Origin: Bdellovibrio sp. UBA4095
GTDB taxonomy: Bacteria; Bdellovibrionota; Bdellovibrionia; Bdellovibrionales; Bdellovibrionaceae
Direction of reading: 5' to 3'
Length of the DNA stretch: 64,000 nucleotides
Assembly (NCBI GenBank): GCA_002381805.1
Contig: DFXZ01000004.1
Span: 310,001-374,000 of the forward strand
The notes under the pieces are model-generated. The model did no database searches. It was not told where the DNA came from and saw nothing but the letters and a program-made list of their open reading frames with translations. Positions 51,594-60,473 of the stretch are shown piece after piece. Position 1 is the stretch's first letter. Each line of letters starts with the position of its first letter. The translations under genes were made by a program, and so were the position numbers.

Positions 51594-52385
51594 ATGAAAT
51601 CGGTTCTAGATTTTCAAGAGAAAAAAAATGCCAAACAGAAGATATCGATGCTGACTTGCTATGATTATACCTTTGCTAGAATCGCAGCGGCTAGCCAAAT
51701 CGACTGCTTGCTTGTCGGTGATTCTTTAGCGATGACCATGCATGGACATAAAACGACACTCGATGTTTCTGTTTCTCTGATGGCTCTACATACGAGAGCT
51801 GTTATTGCAGGTGCAGGAGATAAGTTTGTCGTCAGCGATCTTCCATTTTTAAGTTACCGCAAAGACCTTACAGCAAATGTCTCTGCCGCCGAGGAGGTCA
51901 TGAAAGCCGGAGCCCATGCCCTTAAACTTGAAGGGGCCGATGGAAATCTGGAACTTATACGTCACCTGGTTGATTCGGGCGTTCCGGTTATGGGCCACCT
52001 GGGACTGACTCCGCAATCTATTCATCAGCTTGGTGGCTTCAAGGTCCAGGGCCGTACCGAGCAGGCACAAAATAAAATCAAAGACCAGGCTCTGAAATTA
52101 CAAGATGCTGGTTGCTTTGGTCTTGTTCTTGAGTGCGTGCCCGCACATTTAGCCCAAAACATAACGTCTTCTTTAGAAATCCCAACAATCGGAATCGGCG
52201 CAGGGCCTGATTGCGACGGTCAGGTTTTGGTTTTGCAGGATATGCTTGGTCTGAATCATGGATTCCAACCGAAGTTTCTTAAAACCTATCTGAAAGGTTT
52301 CGACACGATTCAAAACGCTTTTGATCAATATCACAAAGAAGTTTCCGAACGAACTTTCCCATCAGATAAGGAAAGTTACTCATGA
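51594..52385 (+). CDS. panB: 3-methyl-2-oxobutanoate hydroxymethyltransferase PanB
   Basis: Makes ketopantoate from 2-oxoisovalerate and methylene-tetrahydrofolate. The 263 residues are typical: SMLTCYDYTFARIA, VGDSLAMTMHGH with the metal Asp, VVSDLPFLSY, ALKLEG, GVPVMGHLGLTPQS, LECVPAHLA and GIGAGPDCDGQVLV with the DxLG-like continuation. Second gene of the operon; its stop overlaps the panC start as ATGA. Confidence 0.97.
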   Translation: MKSVLDFQEKKNAKQKISMLTCYDYTFARIAAASQIDCLLVGDSLAMTMHGHKTTLDVSVSLMALHTRAVIAGAGDKFVVSDLPFLSYRKDLTANVSAAEEVMKAGAHALKLEGADGNLELIRHLVDSGVPVMGHLGLTPQSIHQLGGFKVQGRTEQAQNKIKDQALKLQDAGCFGLVLECVPAHLAQNITSSLEIPTIGIGAGPDCDGQVLVLQDMLGLNHGFQPKFLKTYLKGFDTIQNAFDQYHKEVSERTFPSDKESYS

Positions 52386-53137
52386 CATTGGTCATTCGTA
52401 CTCCACAAGAAATGAAGGAGCTTCGCCGGAAAATCAATGGCAGCGTTGGTTTTGTTCCCACTATGGGAGCACTTCATTCCGGGCATGAGCAACTTCTTAA
52501 GCAGGCCCGGCAAGAAAGCGACTTTGTTGTCCTTTCCATTTTCGTGAATCCCACGCAATTTAATGATCCTAAAGATTTTGAAAAATACCCGCTTACTTGG
52601 GAGCAAGATTTAGAGCGTGCCCAAGCCCAAAAAGTGGATGCAGTATTTTATCCCGATTACGAAAGTCTTTATCCGGATAATTATCGCTACAAGGTTATTG
52701 AAACAGCTTTTTCTAATGAACTGTGCGGAAGTAAGCGCCCGGGCCACTTTGACGGAGTGCTCTCGGTCGTGATGAAACTTTTCAATATTGTTCAGCCCAA
52801 TCAAGCGTACTTTGGCGAAAAAGATTTCCAACAACTCTCTTTAATTCAAGGCATGGTCGAAAGCTTCTTCATGGATTTGCGGATAGTCTCTGTGCCCACA
52901 GTGCGTGAAGACGATGGGCTCGCTAAAAGTTCGCGCAATGTTCGTTTAACTCCCGAGGAAAGATTAAAGGCACCACTCATTTATAAAACAATTAAAGATT
53001 GCTCTTCTGCAGAAGAAGCTCGGGAAAAGTTAACAGACCTGGGATTTAAAGTTGATTACGTGACGGATTTTAAGTCTCGACGGTTTGTGGCGGCTTTTCT
53101 TGGAGAGGTGAGGTTGATTGATAATGTCGAAATCTAA
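52382..53137 (+). CDS. panC: Pantothenate synthetase PanC
   Basis: Ligates pantoate and beta-alanine with ATP. The 251 residues show VGFVPTMGALHSGHEQLL (HxGH), SIFVNPTQFNDPKDF, PGHFDGVLSVVMKLFNIVQP, FGEKDFQQL and the KSSRN motif. At 251 residues it is about 30 shorter than usual; the C-terminal dimer domain is abbreviated, but the terminal RLIDN is kept. It overlaps panB by four bases and coaBC by 14. Confidence 0.96.
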   Translation: MTLVIRTPQEMKELRRKINGSVGFVPTMGALHSGHEQLLKQARQESDFVVLSIFVNPTQFNDPKDFEKYPLTWEQDLERAQAQKVDAVFYPDYESLYPDNYRYKVIETAFSNELCGSKRPGHFDGVLSVVMKLFNIVQPNQAYFGEKDFQQLSLIQGMVESFFMDLRIVSVPTVREDDGLAKSSRNVRLTPEERLKAPLIYKTIKDCSSAEEAREKLTDLGFKVDYVTDFKSRRFVAAFLGEVRLIDNVEI

Positions 53138-54395
53138 AGTTCTCTTTTTAATGACGGGCTCGATTGCCTGCTATAAGGCCTGTCAGGTCATTTCCCGTCT
53201 TGTCCAGAACAAATGCGAGGTTCACGTCGTAGCTTCTGCGGCAGCGCTAAAATTCATTGGAGCCGCTACGTTAGAAGGCCTCAGTGGTCGCCCCGTGCTC
53301 AGTGATATGTATGCCGCTGGAAGCGCCATGGAACATATCCATGCGATGAGATGGGCGGACATAATCGTCGTGGCTCCCGCTACTGCCAGTTTTATTAACA
53401 AAGCGGCACAAGGTATCGGAGATGATCTAATACAGACTTTGCTTCTAGCCCACGACTTTAGAAAGCCCCTGTTGATAGCACCCGCGATGAACACAAGCAT
53501 GTATGCCCATCCGATAACTCAAAAGTCATTGCAAACCCTGCGGGATCTCGGCTTAAAAATTCTTGAGCCCGCATCTGGCGTACTCGCCTGCGGCGAAGAA
53601 GGCGCCGGTAAGCTAATCGATCCCGAAGATATTCTTGCCGCCATTTTTAACGAGCTCAATAGTCCAGGCTCAACCCATTTAGCGCCTTCGAAGAGACCGC
53701 GAATCTCTGAATTTGCAAAATTAAGAATTTTAATCACCGCCGGCGGAACCCAGGAACCGATCGACAACGTCAGAGTCATCAGCAATCTAAGCTCAGGCCG
53801 TACGGGTATTGCCTTAGCTGAATCTTTTGCAGGTCTCGGATTGGACGTGACACTTTTAAGGGCTCAAGGAACCTCCAAAAGCGATATCGTCGCCAATCAG
53901 CTGACTTTCTCTAGTTTTGAAGACCTCGATCATAAACTTCACGAAGTGCTTAAAATTGAAAGCTTCAGTCACGTCATTCACGCCGCCGCAGTTAGTGACT
54001 ACTCAGTTGCTAGCATAGAATTTGACGGACAGATCCTAAATCCCGCAGAAATAAAGAAGCTCAAGTCTGACAGCAACTCGATGAGTATTCATTTAAAACG
54101 AAATCCAAAAATAATTGGACGTATAAAAGAATATTCGAAAAATAAAAATATAAAGATTATCGGTTTCAAATTAACCAGTCAGGCTAGCGCCGACGAAGAA
54201 AAACAAGCCGTGCAAAAGCTTTTTCAGAGTTCTAACGTGGACTATGTCGTTCACAACGACTTAAGAGATATAGACGCGAATCGCAAATCCCATGCTTTTA
54301 CGCTCTATTCACCAAATTCGTCTGTAAAATGTGAAAGTTCTGATTCTCTGATCGAAGAACTAAACCAGGTTATCTTTGCCGAGGTACAACTATGA
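53124..54395 (+). CDS. coaBC: Bifunctional phosphopantothenoylcysteine synthetase/decarboxylase CoaBC
   Basis: Adds cysteine to phosphopantothenate and decarboxylates the product, using CTP and FMN. The 423 residues contain an N-terminal decarboxylase domain (MTGSIACYK, PAMNTSMY and the ACGEEGAGKL loop with its catalytic Cys) and a C-terminal synthetase domain (TAGGTQEPIDNVRVISNLSSG, IHAAAVSDY, NPKIIG, GFKLTS). ATG 53124 with GAGGTGAGG upstream is taken over TTG 53118. It overlaps coaX as ATGA. Confidence 0.95.
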   Translation: MSKSKVLFLMTGSIACYKACQVISRLVQNKCEVHVVASAAALKFIGAATLEGLSGRPVLSDMYAAGSAMEHIHAMRWADIIVVAPATASFINKAAQGIGDDLIQTLLLAHDFRKPLLIAPAMNTSMYAHPITQKSLQTLRDLGLKILEPASGVLACGEEGAGKLIDPEDILAAIFNELNSPGSTHLAPSKRPRISEFAKLRILITAGGTQEPIDNVRVISNLSSGRTGIALAESFAGLGLDVTLLRAQGTSKSDIVANQLTFSSFEDLDHKLHEVLKIESFSHVIHAAAVSDYSVASIEFDGQILNPAEIKKLKSDSNSMSIHLKRNPKIIGRIKEYSKNKNIKIIGFKLTSQASADEEKQAVQKLFQSSNVDYVVHNDLRDIDANRKSHAFTLYSPNSSVKCESSDSLIEELNQVIFAEVQL

Positions 54396-55162
54396 TTTTA
54401 TGTCTTGATGTTGGTAACACCCAGATCTACGCCGGACTTTTCGACAAGGACAAGATGGTCCTTTCATTCAGAAAAAATTCCAAGAACGGAGCGTCCTCGG
54501 ATGAAACGGGGCTCTTTTTAAGAACGGCAATTCGCGAGAACGGGTTTGATCCCGCAAAGGTCACTAAAATCGCTATTTGCAGCGTCGTACCCGACGTCAT
54601 CTATTCTTTACGTGGCGCCTGTATGAAGTACTTCAACATCAATCCCTTCATACTGCAGGCCGGAGTCAAAACCGGTCTAAAAATTAAATACCACAATCCT
54701 GTAGAAGTTGGTGCGGATCGCATAGCAAATTCAATTGCTGCAACTCACCTCTATCCCCAGCGCGACTTGATATTGGTCGACCTCGGTACAGCGACTACTT
54801 TTTGCGTGGTCACTAAGAATAAAGATTACTGCGGAGGATCGATCATAGCGGGACTTCGCCTTTGTATGGAGGCTCTCGAAAGTAAAACTGCAAAGCTCCC
54901 GTCGGTAGAGATCGTAGCCATGCATGAAGCAGTAGGACGAACAACCGTAGAGAGTTTGCAGTCAGGTCTTTACTATGGCCATCTTGGAGCAATTCGTGAG
55001 CTTGTGCAAAGAATCACCCGGGAGTCTTTCCATGGCGAAAAGCCTCTCATTATTGGTACCGGCGGCTTTGCACATCTGTTCGAAAAAGAAAAAATATTTG
55101 ATGAGATTGTGCCCGATTTAGTTCTTAAAGGCATGCTCATCGCACTACAATTAAATTCGTAA
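54392..55162 (+). CDS. coaX: Type III pantothenate kinase CoaX
   Basis: Phosphorylates pantothenate in coenzyme A synthesis and, unlike CoaA, is not feedback-inhibited by CoA. The 256 residues of the ASKHA fold show LCLDVGNTQIYAGLF, VGADRIANSIAA, LVDLGTATTFCVV and GGSIIAGL. Translationally coupled to coaBC (ATGA overlap). panD begins 15 bases later. Confidence 0.96.
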   Translation: MILCLDVGNTQIYAGLFDKDKMVLSFRKNSKNGASSDETGLFLRTAIRENGFDPAKVTKIAICSVVPDVIYSLRGACMKYFNINPFILQAGVKTGLKIKYHNPVEVGADRIANSIAATHLYPQRDLILVDLGTATTFCVVTKNKDYCGGSIIAGLRLCMEALESKTAKLPSVEIVAMHEAVGRTTVESLQSGLYYGHLGAIRELVQRITRESFHGEKPLIIGTGGFAHLFEKEKIFDEIVPDLVLKGMLIALQLNS

Positions 55163-55177
55163 GCTAGAAGGAACTAT

Positions 55178-55552
55178 ATGAACATCTCAATGTTAAGAAC
55201 AAAAATCCACCGCGCTACTGTCACCGGAGCAGACCTTAGTTATGAAGGCTCCGTCAGCGTTTGTCCTGAACTTATTAAGGCATCCGGCCTGCTGCTGAAT
55301 GAAAAGGTAGATATTTATAATTGTAATAACGGCGCACGCTTTTCCACTTATGTGATTAAGGGAAAGAAAGGCGAAATTTGTCTAAATGGAGCTGCGGCTC
55401 GTCACGTTCAGAAGGGCGATCTTGTCATCATTTGTTCCTACTGCAGCCTTAGCCTTGAAGAGGGCAAGAAACATCAGCCTGGTGTGGTTTTCGTTGATGC
55501 GAAAAATCGTATTCAGGAGAAACGCGTTGAAAGCCGCAAGAACAACAAATAG
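55178..55552 (+). CDS. panD: Aspartate 1-decarboxylase PanD
   Basis: Makes beta-alanine from aspartate with a pyruvoyl cofactor formed by self-cleavage. The 124 residues have the cleavage site Gly24-Ser25 in SYEGSVSVCP, exactly at the E. coli position. The NGARFSTYVIKG, LNGAAARHVQKGDLVIICSY stretches fit the family. The usual Ile-Asp after the cleavage loop reads Val-Cys here. Last biosynthetic gene of the operon; the ABC-F gene follows 11 bases later. Confidence 0.95.
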   Translation: MNISMLRTKIHRATVTGADLSYEGSVSVCPELIKASGLLLNEKVDIYNCNNGARFSTYVIKGKKGEICLNGAAARHVQKGDLVIICSYCSLSLEEGKKHQPGVVFVDAKNRIQEKRVESRKNNK

Positions 55553-55563
55553 TATGTCAGCCC

Positions 55564-57393
55564 ATGGGCATAACACTTCTCCAACTTCAGTCAGGCCATA
55601 AATCCTATGGGCCTAAAGTTCTTTTTGATGATGCCACCTTTGCTATTAACGAAGGTGAGCATGTCGGAGTCATCGGGCCCAACGGCGCCGGAAAAACGAC
55701 TCTCTTTAAAATTCTTGTCGATCAAGAGCACTTGGATGAAGGCATCGTTACTCGATCCCAACAACTTCGCCTGGGATATTTAGAACAAGAAGCTGATTGG
55801 ACAATTTCCGAGAAGGTCGAGGACTACCTCGAGAAAAACTGTTTGAAACCCCTTTGGGAACTGAAACAGTTCGGACTTAAGCTGGGTCTAACGGAACAGC
55901 ACTTTCAATCACTTCTAAAAGAACTTAGCGGCGGCTATCGCATGCGGGTCAAGCTGCTTTTTCTTATTGGTCAAGAGCCTAACTTGCTTTTGCTGGATGA
56001 GCCAACAAACTTCCTTGATTTGGAAACCCTCCTGGTTTTAGAAAGCTTTCTTCAGGAATACAAAGGCGCCTTTTTACTGATATCGCATGACCGGGAATTT
56101 TTAAGACGAGTCACCGACCATATTCTTGAAGTCGAAGGCGGTGATATTGTTAAGTTCCCAGGTAGCCTTGACGACTATTTCGAACAAAAGCAAATGTTAA
56201 ATGAAATCTTACAAAAGCAAGCACAGAGCCAACAGGCCAAGCGCAAGTCTATTCTTGATTTCGTTTCTCGCTTCGGCGCCAAAGCCACTAAAGCCCGTCA
56301 GGCGCAAAGCAGGTTGAAAGCTCTGGAAAAAATGGAAGTGATCGAGCTCAAAGCAGCCCCATCTCATTCCGTGATTAACATTCCACCACCAATTTCGACC
56401 GGCAAAATCATATTGGAAATTGAAAACGCTGACTGTGGCTATGGCGACCGAAAAATTCTTTCCGGCGTTAGTTTACGGCTTGAGCGGGGCAATCATCTGG
56501 GAATTGTCGGTCTTAACGGAGCTGGAAAATCAACTTTATTAAAATCCCTAGGTGAGCAGATCCCTCTGCTTCAAGGTACTCTTAAGTGGGGACATCAAGT
56601 TCGCTTTTCTTATTTTGCGCAACATACTCCCGAGGCGTTAAGTCCCGAACACTCCGTTTTTGATGCCCTTGCCAGCGCGGCACACAAAGAAGTGACTCAG
56701 CAGGATGTGCTAAATATCGCCGGCAGTTTGCTCTTTAGTGGAGATGCCGTCCATAAAAAAGTTAAAGTCCTCTCGGGAGGCGAAAAGTCCAGAGTGGCTT
56801 TAGGTCAAATTCTTTTGCAGAAGTCTCCACTTCTTTTACTGGATGAACCAACCAATCACTTGGATTTCGACACAGTCGAGGCTTTAACCTCTGCACTTGA
56901 AAGATATGAAGGCACCATCGTCACTGTCAGCCATGATCGCGGCTTTATAGGAAGGGTTGCCAACAAAATTCTTGAAGTAAATCATGGCAAACTTACCCTC
57001 TATCCGGGAACATATGACGAATATGTTTGGAGCCTACAAAAAGGTTTTCTTTCAGAGAGAGACAGCAGCGGCCCCGAGGCTCAAAGCACATCTACAGCCG
57101 AAAAAACTGAACTTGTTAAGTTTAACTTTAAAGAAGAACGCAAGCGTTTGGAGAGCTTAATCAAAAAAGCTCAAAAACAGATTGAAGACTGCGACAAAGC
57201 TATCAAGCTACTCAACCAGAAGCGAGACCTCATCAACGAAAGCCTTCTTACTGCCACCGGTGAAAAAGCAGGGCAACTAGCCAAAGACCTTCATCAAATA
57301 AGCAATGACATCGAATCTCAAGAAGAAAAAATGCTCATTGCTATGGAAGACCAGTCTATTCACGAAACCGAACTTGAAAAACTAATCAGTTAG
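55564..57393 (+). CDS. uup: ABC-F ATPase (Uup-like)
   Basis: A soluble tandem ATPase of the ABC-F family, which act on ribosomes or DNA and are not transporters. The 609 residues have two ABC domains: GPNGAGKTT, LSGGYRMRVKLL, LLLLDEPTNFLD in the first; GLNGAGKSTLL, LSGGEKSRVALGQ, LLLDEPTNHLD in the second. A linker lies between, and a C-terminal coiled coil (about 525-605) is typical of Uup. The start has no obvious ribosome site; coupling to panD is possible. Its last eight bases overlap the convergent unknown gene. Confidence 0.9.
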   Translation: MGITLLQLQSGHKSYGPKVLFDDATFAINEGEHVGVIGPNGAGKTTLFKILVDQEHLDEGIVTRSQQLRLGYLEQEADWTISEKVEDYLEKNCLKPLWELKQFGLKLGLTEQHFQSLLKELSGGYRMRVKLLFLIGQEPNLLLLDEPTNFLDLETLLVLESFLQEYKGAFLLISHDREFLRRVTDHILEVEGGDIVKFPGSLDDYFEQKQMLNEILQKQAQSQQAKRKSILDFVSRFGAKATKARQAQSRLKALEKMEVIELKAAPSHSVINIPPPISTGKIILEIENADCGYGDRKILSGVSLRLERGNHLGIVGLNGAGKSTLLKSLGEQIPLLQGTLKWGHQVRFSYFAQHTPEALSPEHSVFDALASAAHKEVTQQDVLNIAGSLLFSGDAVHKKVKVLSGGEKSRVALGQILLQKSPLLLLDEPTNHLDFDTVEALTSALERYEGTIVTVSHDRGFIGRVANKILEVNHGKLTLYPGTYDEYVWSLQKGFLSERDSSGPEAQSTSTAEKTELVKFNFKEERKRLESLIKKAQKQIEDCDKAIKLLNQKRDLINESLLTATGEKAGQLAKDLHQISNDIESQEEKMLIAMEDQSIHETELEKLIS

Positions 57394-58933
57394 GCATTCG
57401 GAACCATTCAATGGCATCGACAAAGGCCTTAGGTTGATAGGCATCGACCTTGGAATCCCAGCGCACTTCGAGCCAACCTAAGCTTCTAAACGACGGATTT
57501 TCGACGTCACGCTTACGAATAAACTCGAAAACATTGCCCGCCTTTTGCAGCTCAGACTGCTTCAGTACCAGGGATGGCAAATGAAACTGCACAAACGCAC
57601 GACCCTTGTTCTGCGAGGCAAAACCTTCAGTTCCCTCCACCAAAAGGCGACCATAAGAGAGATCTTTGTCTTTTTCGCAATGATCTACGATCAACACTTT
57701 TTCAGTCATAGCGGCATATCCCAATACGAAATCAAAATCGTAAGTACCGCACTTTTCGACAATCGTTCGATTGGCTTTTATCTGGCCAAAGGATTCCAAA
57801 GGAATCGAATATTCAAAGGGAAGCATCCAGAGTCTTTCGTTATCCTGCAGAGCCAATTGCTTTTCAGGATGCTTTTTCGCTAGTTTAGTAAAGGACTGAA
57901 AAACAGCGTCCTCATTCTGAATAGGTTTTGCACTTATGAAAAGTAAATCGAAGTTCGCTTCCGCAATAGTATCCTGAAACCCATTCTCACGGAGGTCGCT
58001 GGTGAAACTCGCTACAAATAGCCTCTGTGTTTCTGACTTTTTTAGGGTGTTTGCATTGGCTACAAAGTTACTAATATTCCGCACAGCCCTCGAGGCCCTT
58101 TCTAAGGTTGTCTCCGCCGCGCTATCGGAGTTCAATACAACCGGCAAACTGGGCGTGTGCTCAGAGCGAACAAGATCCACTAATCCCTTAGTAAAAGCAT
58201 AGCGCTGATTCATGTTTAGACTCTTATAAGCCTTGATCCAGCTGTAGAAAAGCAGCGGTCGAAGGCTTAGCTCTGTAATTTGCGCATGACTCAAAGGCGA
58301 TTCCTCCAAAGACTCGCAAAGTACAAAGTGTTCTGATTTTTTCCAAGGAGAAGCACAGTAAGCCGATTCTGACTTTAAAACAAAAGGCCACTTGGCCTTG
58401 CGAACGGCGGTGGTGACCTTGGTCCGAGGGTTACCAATATTCAGATCACCCTCGTTCACGTACAAAATAAAGTCTGTAACCAATTCTTCCGCCAGAGCAT
58501 CATGCAGAAACAAGGTTTCATTTCTCTCCCGATACCAAATTTTGGCCAAAGCCTTTTCTAGGTGTCCGGGGGCACGGTAAAGTTCTTCACCGATAAAAAC
58601 TTTATGTCCTTGAACTTTAAAAAGAAACGGATGATCTGTCAGAATACTAATATGAATTTTTCGGTAGAAGGGCTCTATACTTTCCAGAAGACGTTCAATC
58701 TTTTGAAGCCGTAAGGCTAAATGAGGAACTTCTTCTCGAAAAAAGTCCGTAAAAGTCGTTTTCTTATTGAGGGCACATCTATAGACGGTCTCTTTAGAGG
58801 TCGACGAAATCCTGTCAACTTTCTCGACAACCCTGGAATCAATACAAAGCGGCCGCCTTGTCATCTCCACAACAAGTAGGGTAAGTATCCCAAAACACAT
58901 GAAACTAAGAGTGGTTAGCCATTTCGTCAACAT
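57386..58933 (-). CDS. Large anchored protein of unknown function, 515 residues
   Basis: One N-terminal membrane segment (about 4-24), then about 490 residues outside the cytoplasm. The sequence is mixed alpha/beta with no recognised motif. A segment FLFKVQGHKVFIGEELYRAPGHLEKALAKIWYRERNETLFLHDALAEE has a neutral-peptidase-like look but no HExxH. The C-terminal part has WLEVRWDS and YQPKAFVDAIEWFRMPN. Cysteines are few. It may be lineage-specific. A terminator belonging to the DUF1552 gene separates it from that gene. Confidence 0.6.
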   Translation of the reverse strand: MLTKWLTTLSFMCFGILTLLVVEMTRRPLCIDSRVVEKVDRISSTSKETVYRCALNKKTTFTDFFREEVPHLALRLQKIERLLESIEPFYRKIHISILTDHPFLFKVQGHKVFIGEELYRAPGHLEKALAKIWYRERNETLFLHDALAEELVTDFILYVNEGDLNIGNPRTKVTTAVRKAKWPFVLKSESAYCASPWKKSEHFVLCESLEESPLSHAQITELSLRPLLFYSWIKAYKSLNMNQRYAFTKGLVDLVRSEHTPSLPVVLNSDSAAETTLERASRAVRNISNFVANANTLKKSETQRLFVASFTSDLRENGFQDTIAEANFDLLFISAKPIQNEDAVFQSFTKLAKKHPEKQLALQDNERLWMLPFEYSIPLESFGQIKANRTIVEKCGTYDFDFVLGYAAMTEKVLIVDHCEKDKDLSYGRLLVEGTEGFASQNKGRAFVQFHLPSLVLKQSELQKAGNVFEFIRKRDVENPSFRSLGWLEVRWDSKVDAYQPKAFVDAIEWFRMPN

Positions 58934-58986
58934 TCACGAACTGAAATTGCAAAATGCAGTCCCATCCCTAAAACAGGACAAGACAA

Positions 58987-59017
58987 TAAAAAAAGGCCCC
59001 CGTTCAGGGAGCCTTTT
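58987..59017 (-). terminator. Terminator of the DUF1552 operon
   Basis: On the minus strand AAAAGGCTCCC and GGGGGCCTTTT pair (one G-U) around a short loop and run into seven T residues. It lies about 22 bases after the DUF1552 stop. Confidence 0.85.
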
Positions 59018-59038
59018 GCTCTAGCATTTTAGGGTCTA

Positions 59039-60469
59039 TTAGAACAAGTTCGGCAATGTTCCATCGCTCAAACCAATCTTTCCAGGCAAGCCGAACTTAG
59101 TAGCCAAAGTCGCTAAGAAGTTCGAGTATCGTGCGTTCTGGTAGGTCAGTAGACGACCACCTCTGTGTCCCGAACCACGCCCTGCTAGCATCATTGGCAA
59201 GTTCGTGAAGCTGTGTGCATGAGAATCACCCAAGCCGCTACCAGCATGAACAAGAGTGTTATCGATTAAGTAGCCACCATTCACGCCATCTGGAGTGTTC
59301 TTAAGCTTTTCCAGAAGATAAGCAACCTGACTGGCCTGCCATTTTCCAAAATAGTCTTTGATTGGCGCATAAGCATTAGGATTGTCTTTCCAATGCGAAG
59401 AAGTATGGTGAGCCACGTTCGACCCTGTGTAACCAAGCGACTTCGATGGCAACTCACTGTGCTCATTCTCAAGCATGAAAGTCACCACGCGAGTCAAGTC
59501 ACATTGGAAAGCAATAATCATCATATCCACGAGGTTCTTTGAACGCTGAGGAATTGCAACAGTATTTGTTGCCGTGTTATCCGACTGATAAGTTCCTCCT
59601 GTCGGAATAGTACCGCAGGCAGCGGCTTGACCAGGAGTCACCGTTGGCTCAGTCTGCGGCTCTTCCGCGGCGATTCTTTTCTCAAGCTCGTTAACTGACG
59701 TCAAATACTGATCTAGCTTTTGACGATCTTCAGTTCCCAGCTTGGTCAACAAGCGCTTAGCATCTTCACGAACCGCATCAACCACACTCAACTTCAATTC
59801 ATGTCGCTTTTTAATGGAAGGGTCTGTTGTCGTTGGTGGTGGGCTTGTATTTGGCAAACCGCCAGAGAACAACCGATCAAAAACTTGCTTTGAAGTCACC
59901 AGGCGAGGAACTTGCTCGGTCTTAGATCTCCAAGAAATTTGATTCAGAATAACTGCGGCACCGCGCGAGTCACCCGAGTGCTCGGTCAAGTAACTGTTAC
60001 CAATCACCAAGCTGTTAAGTCGAGTATTCTGCTTTGCTGCGATCATCTGATCTAAGGAAGATCCCTCGTATTTAAGACGAGTGGCTTTTGTTTCCACCTC
60101 ATATCGTTGACCCGTCAAGAAAGATGAAGTCGAACACCAGTGCGCCGTCGTATGATCGACTCCCACACCCTGCTGACCACCATCATTTCTCATACCATGG
60201 ACAACAGTTAAATACTGTTTATAGTTCTCGAGAGGACTTAGGGAACGCGAAAGCTGAAAGTTCGTTTCTGATCCCGTACATTGCCAGTTATTGGCCTGAG
60301 TATTCGCAGCTCCACTCCAAATACATCCGTTTGCAAAATAGATTGAAACGAATCTTTGCGCATTACCTGCGGCATAGGCGCGGGGCATAAGCGATTCCAT
60401 GAATGGAAGCGACATCGTAACTCCAAGGCCTTTCAAAAAATATCTACGATCAATTTTTGGACCTGTCAT
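59039..60469 (-). CDS. Tat-exported DUF1552 protein
   Basis: A 476-residue protein with a twin-arginine signal (DRRYFLKGLG, then a hydrophobic stretch and a cut near AYAAG). The family-like body has VSIYFANGCIWSG, GMRNDGG, DHTTAHWCSTSSFLTG, SLDQMIA, LVIGNSYLTEHSGDSRG, LTKLGTEDRQKLDQYLTSVNELEKRI and a C-terminal LPMMLAGRGSGHRGGRLLTY. DUF1552 proteins of unknown function are common in Planctomycetes and myxobacteria and usually pair, as here, with a DUF1592-type gene. It begins four bases after that gene's stop with GGAG upstream, so the two are coupled. Tat export implies folding, and perhaps cofactor loading, before export. Confidence 0.85.
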   Translation of the reverse strand: MTGPKIDRRYFLKGLGVTMSLPFMESLMPRAYAAGNAQRFVSIYFANGCIWSGAANTQANNWQCTGSETNFQLSRSLSPLENYKQYLTVVHGMRNDGGQQGVGVDHTTAHWCSTSSFLTGQRYEVETKATRLKYEGSSLDQMIAAKQNTRLNSLVIGNSYLTEHSGDSRGAAVILNQISWRSKTEQVPRLVTSKQVFDRLFSGGLPNTSPPPTTTDPSIKKRHELKLSVVDAVREDAKRLLTKLGTEDRQKLDQYLTSVNELEKRIAAEEPQTEPTVTPGQAAACGTIPTGGTYQSDNTATNTVAIPQRSKNLVDMMIIAFQCDLTRVVTFMLENEHSELPSKSLGYTGSNVAHHTSSHWKDNPNAYAPIKDYFGKWQASQVAYLLEKLKNTPDGVNGGYLIDNTLVHAGSGLGDSHAHSFTNLPMMLAGRGSGHRGGRLLTYQNARYSNFLATLATKFGLPGKIGLSDGTLPNLF

Positions 60470-60473
60470 AAAA

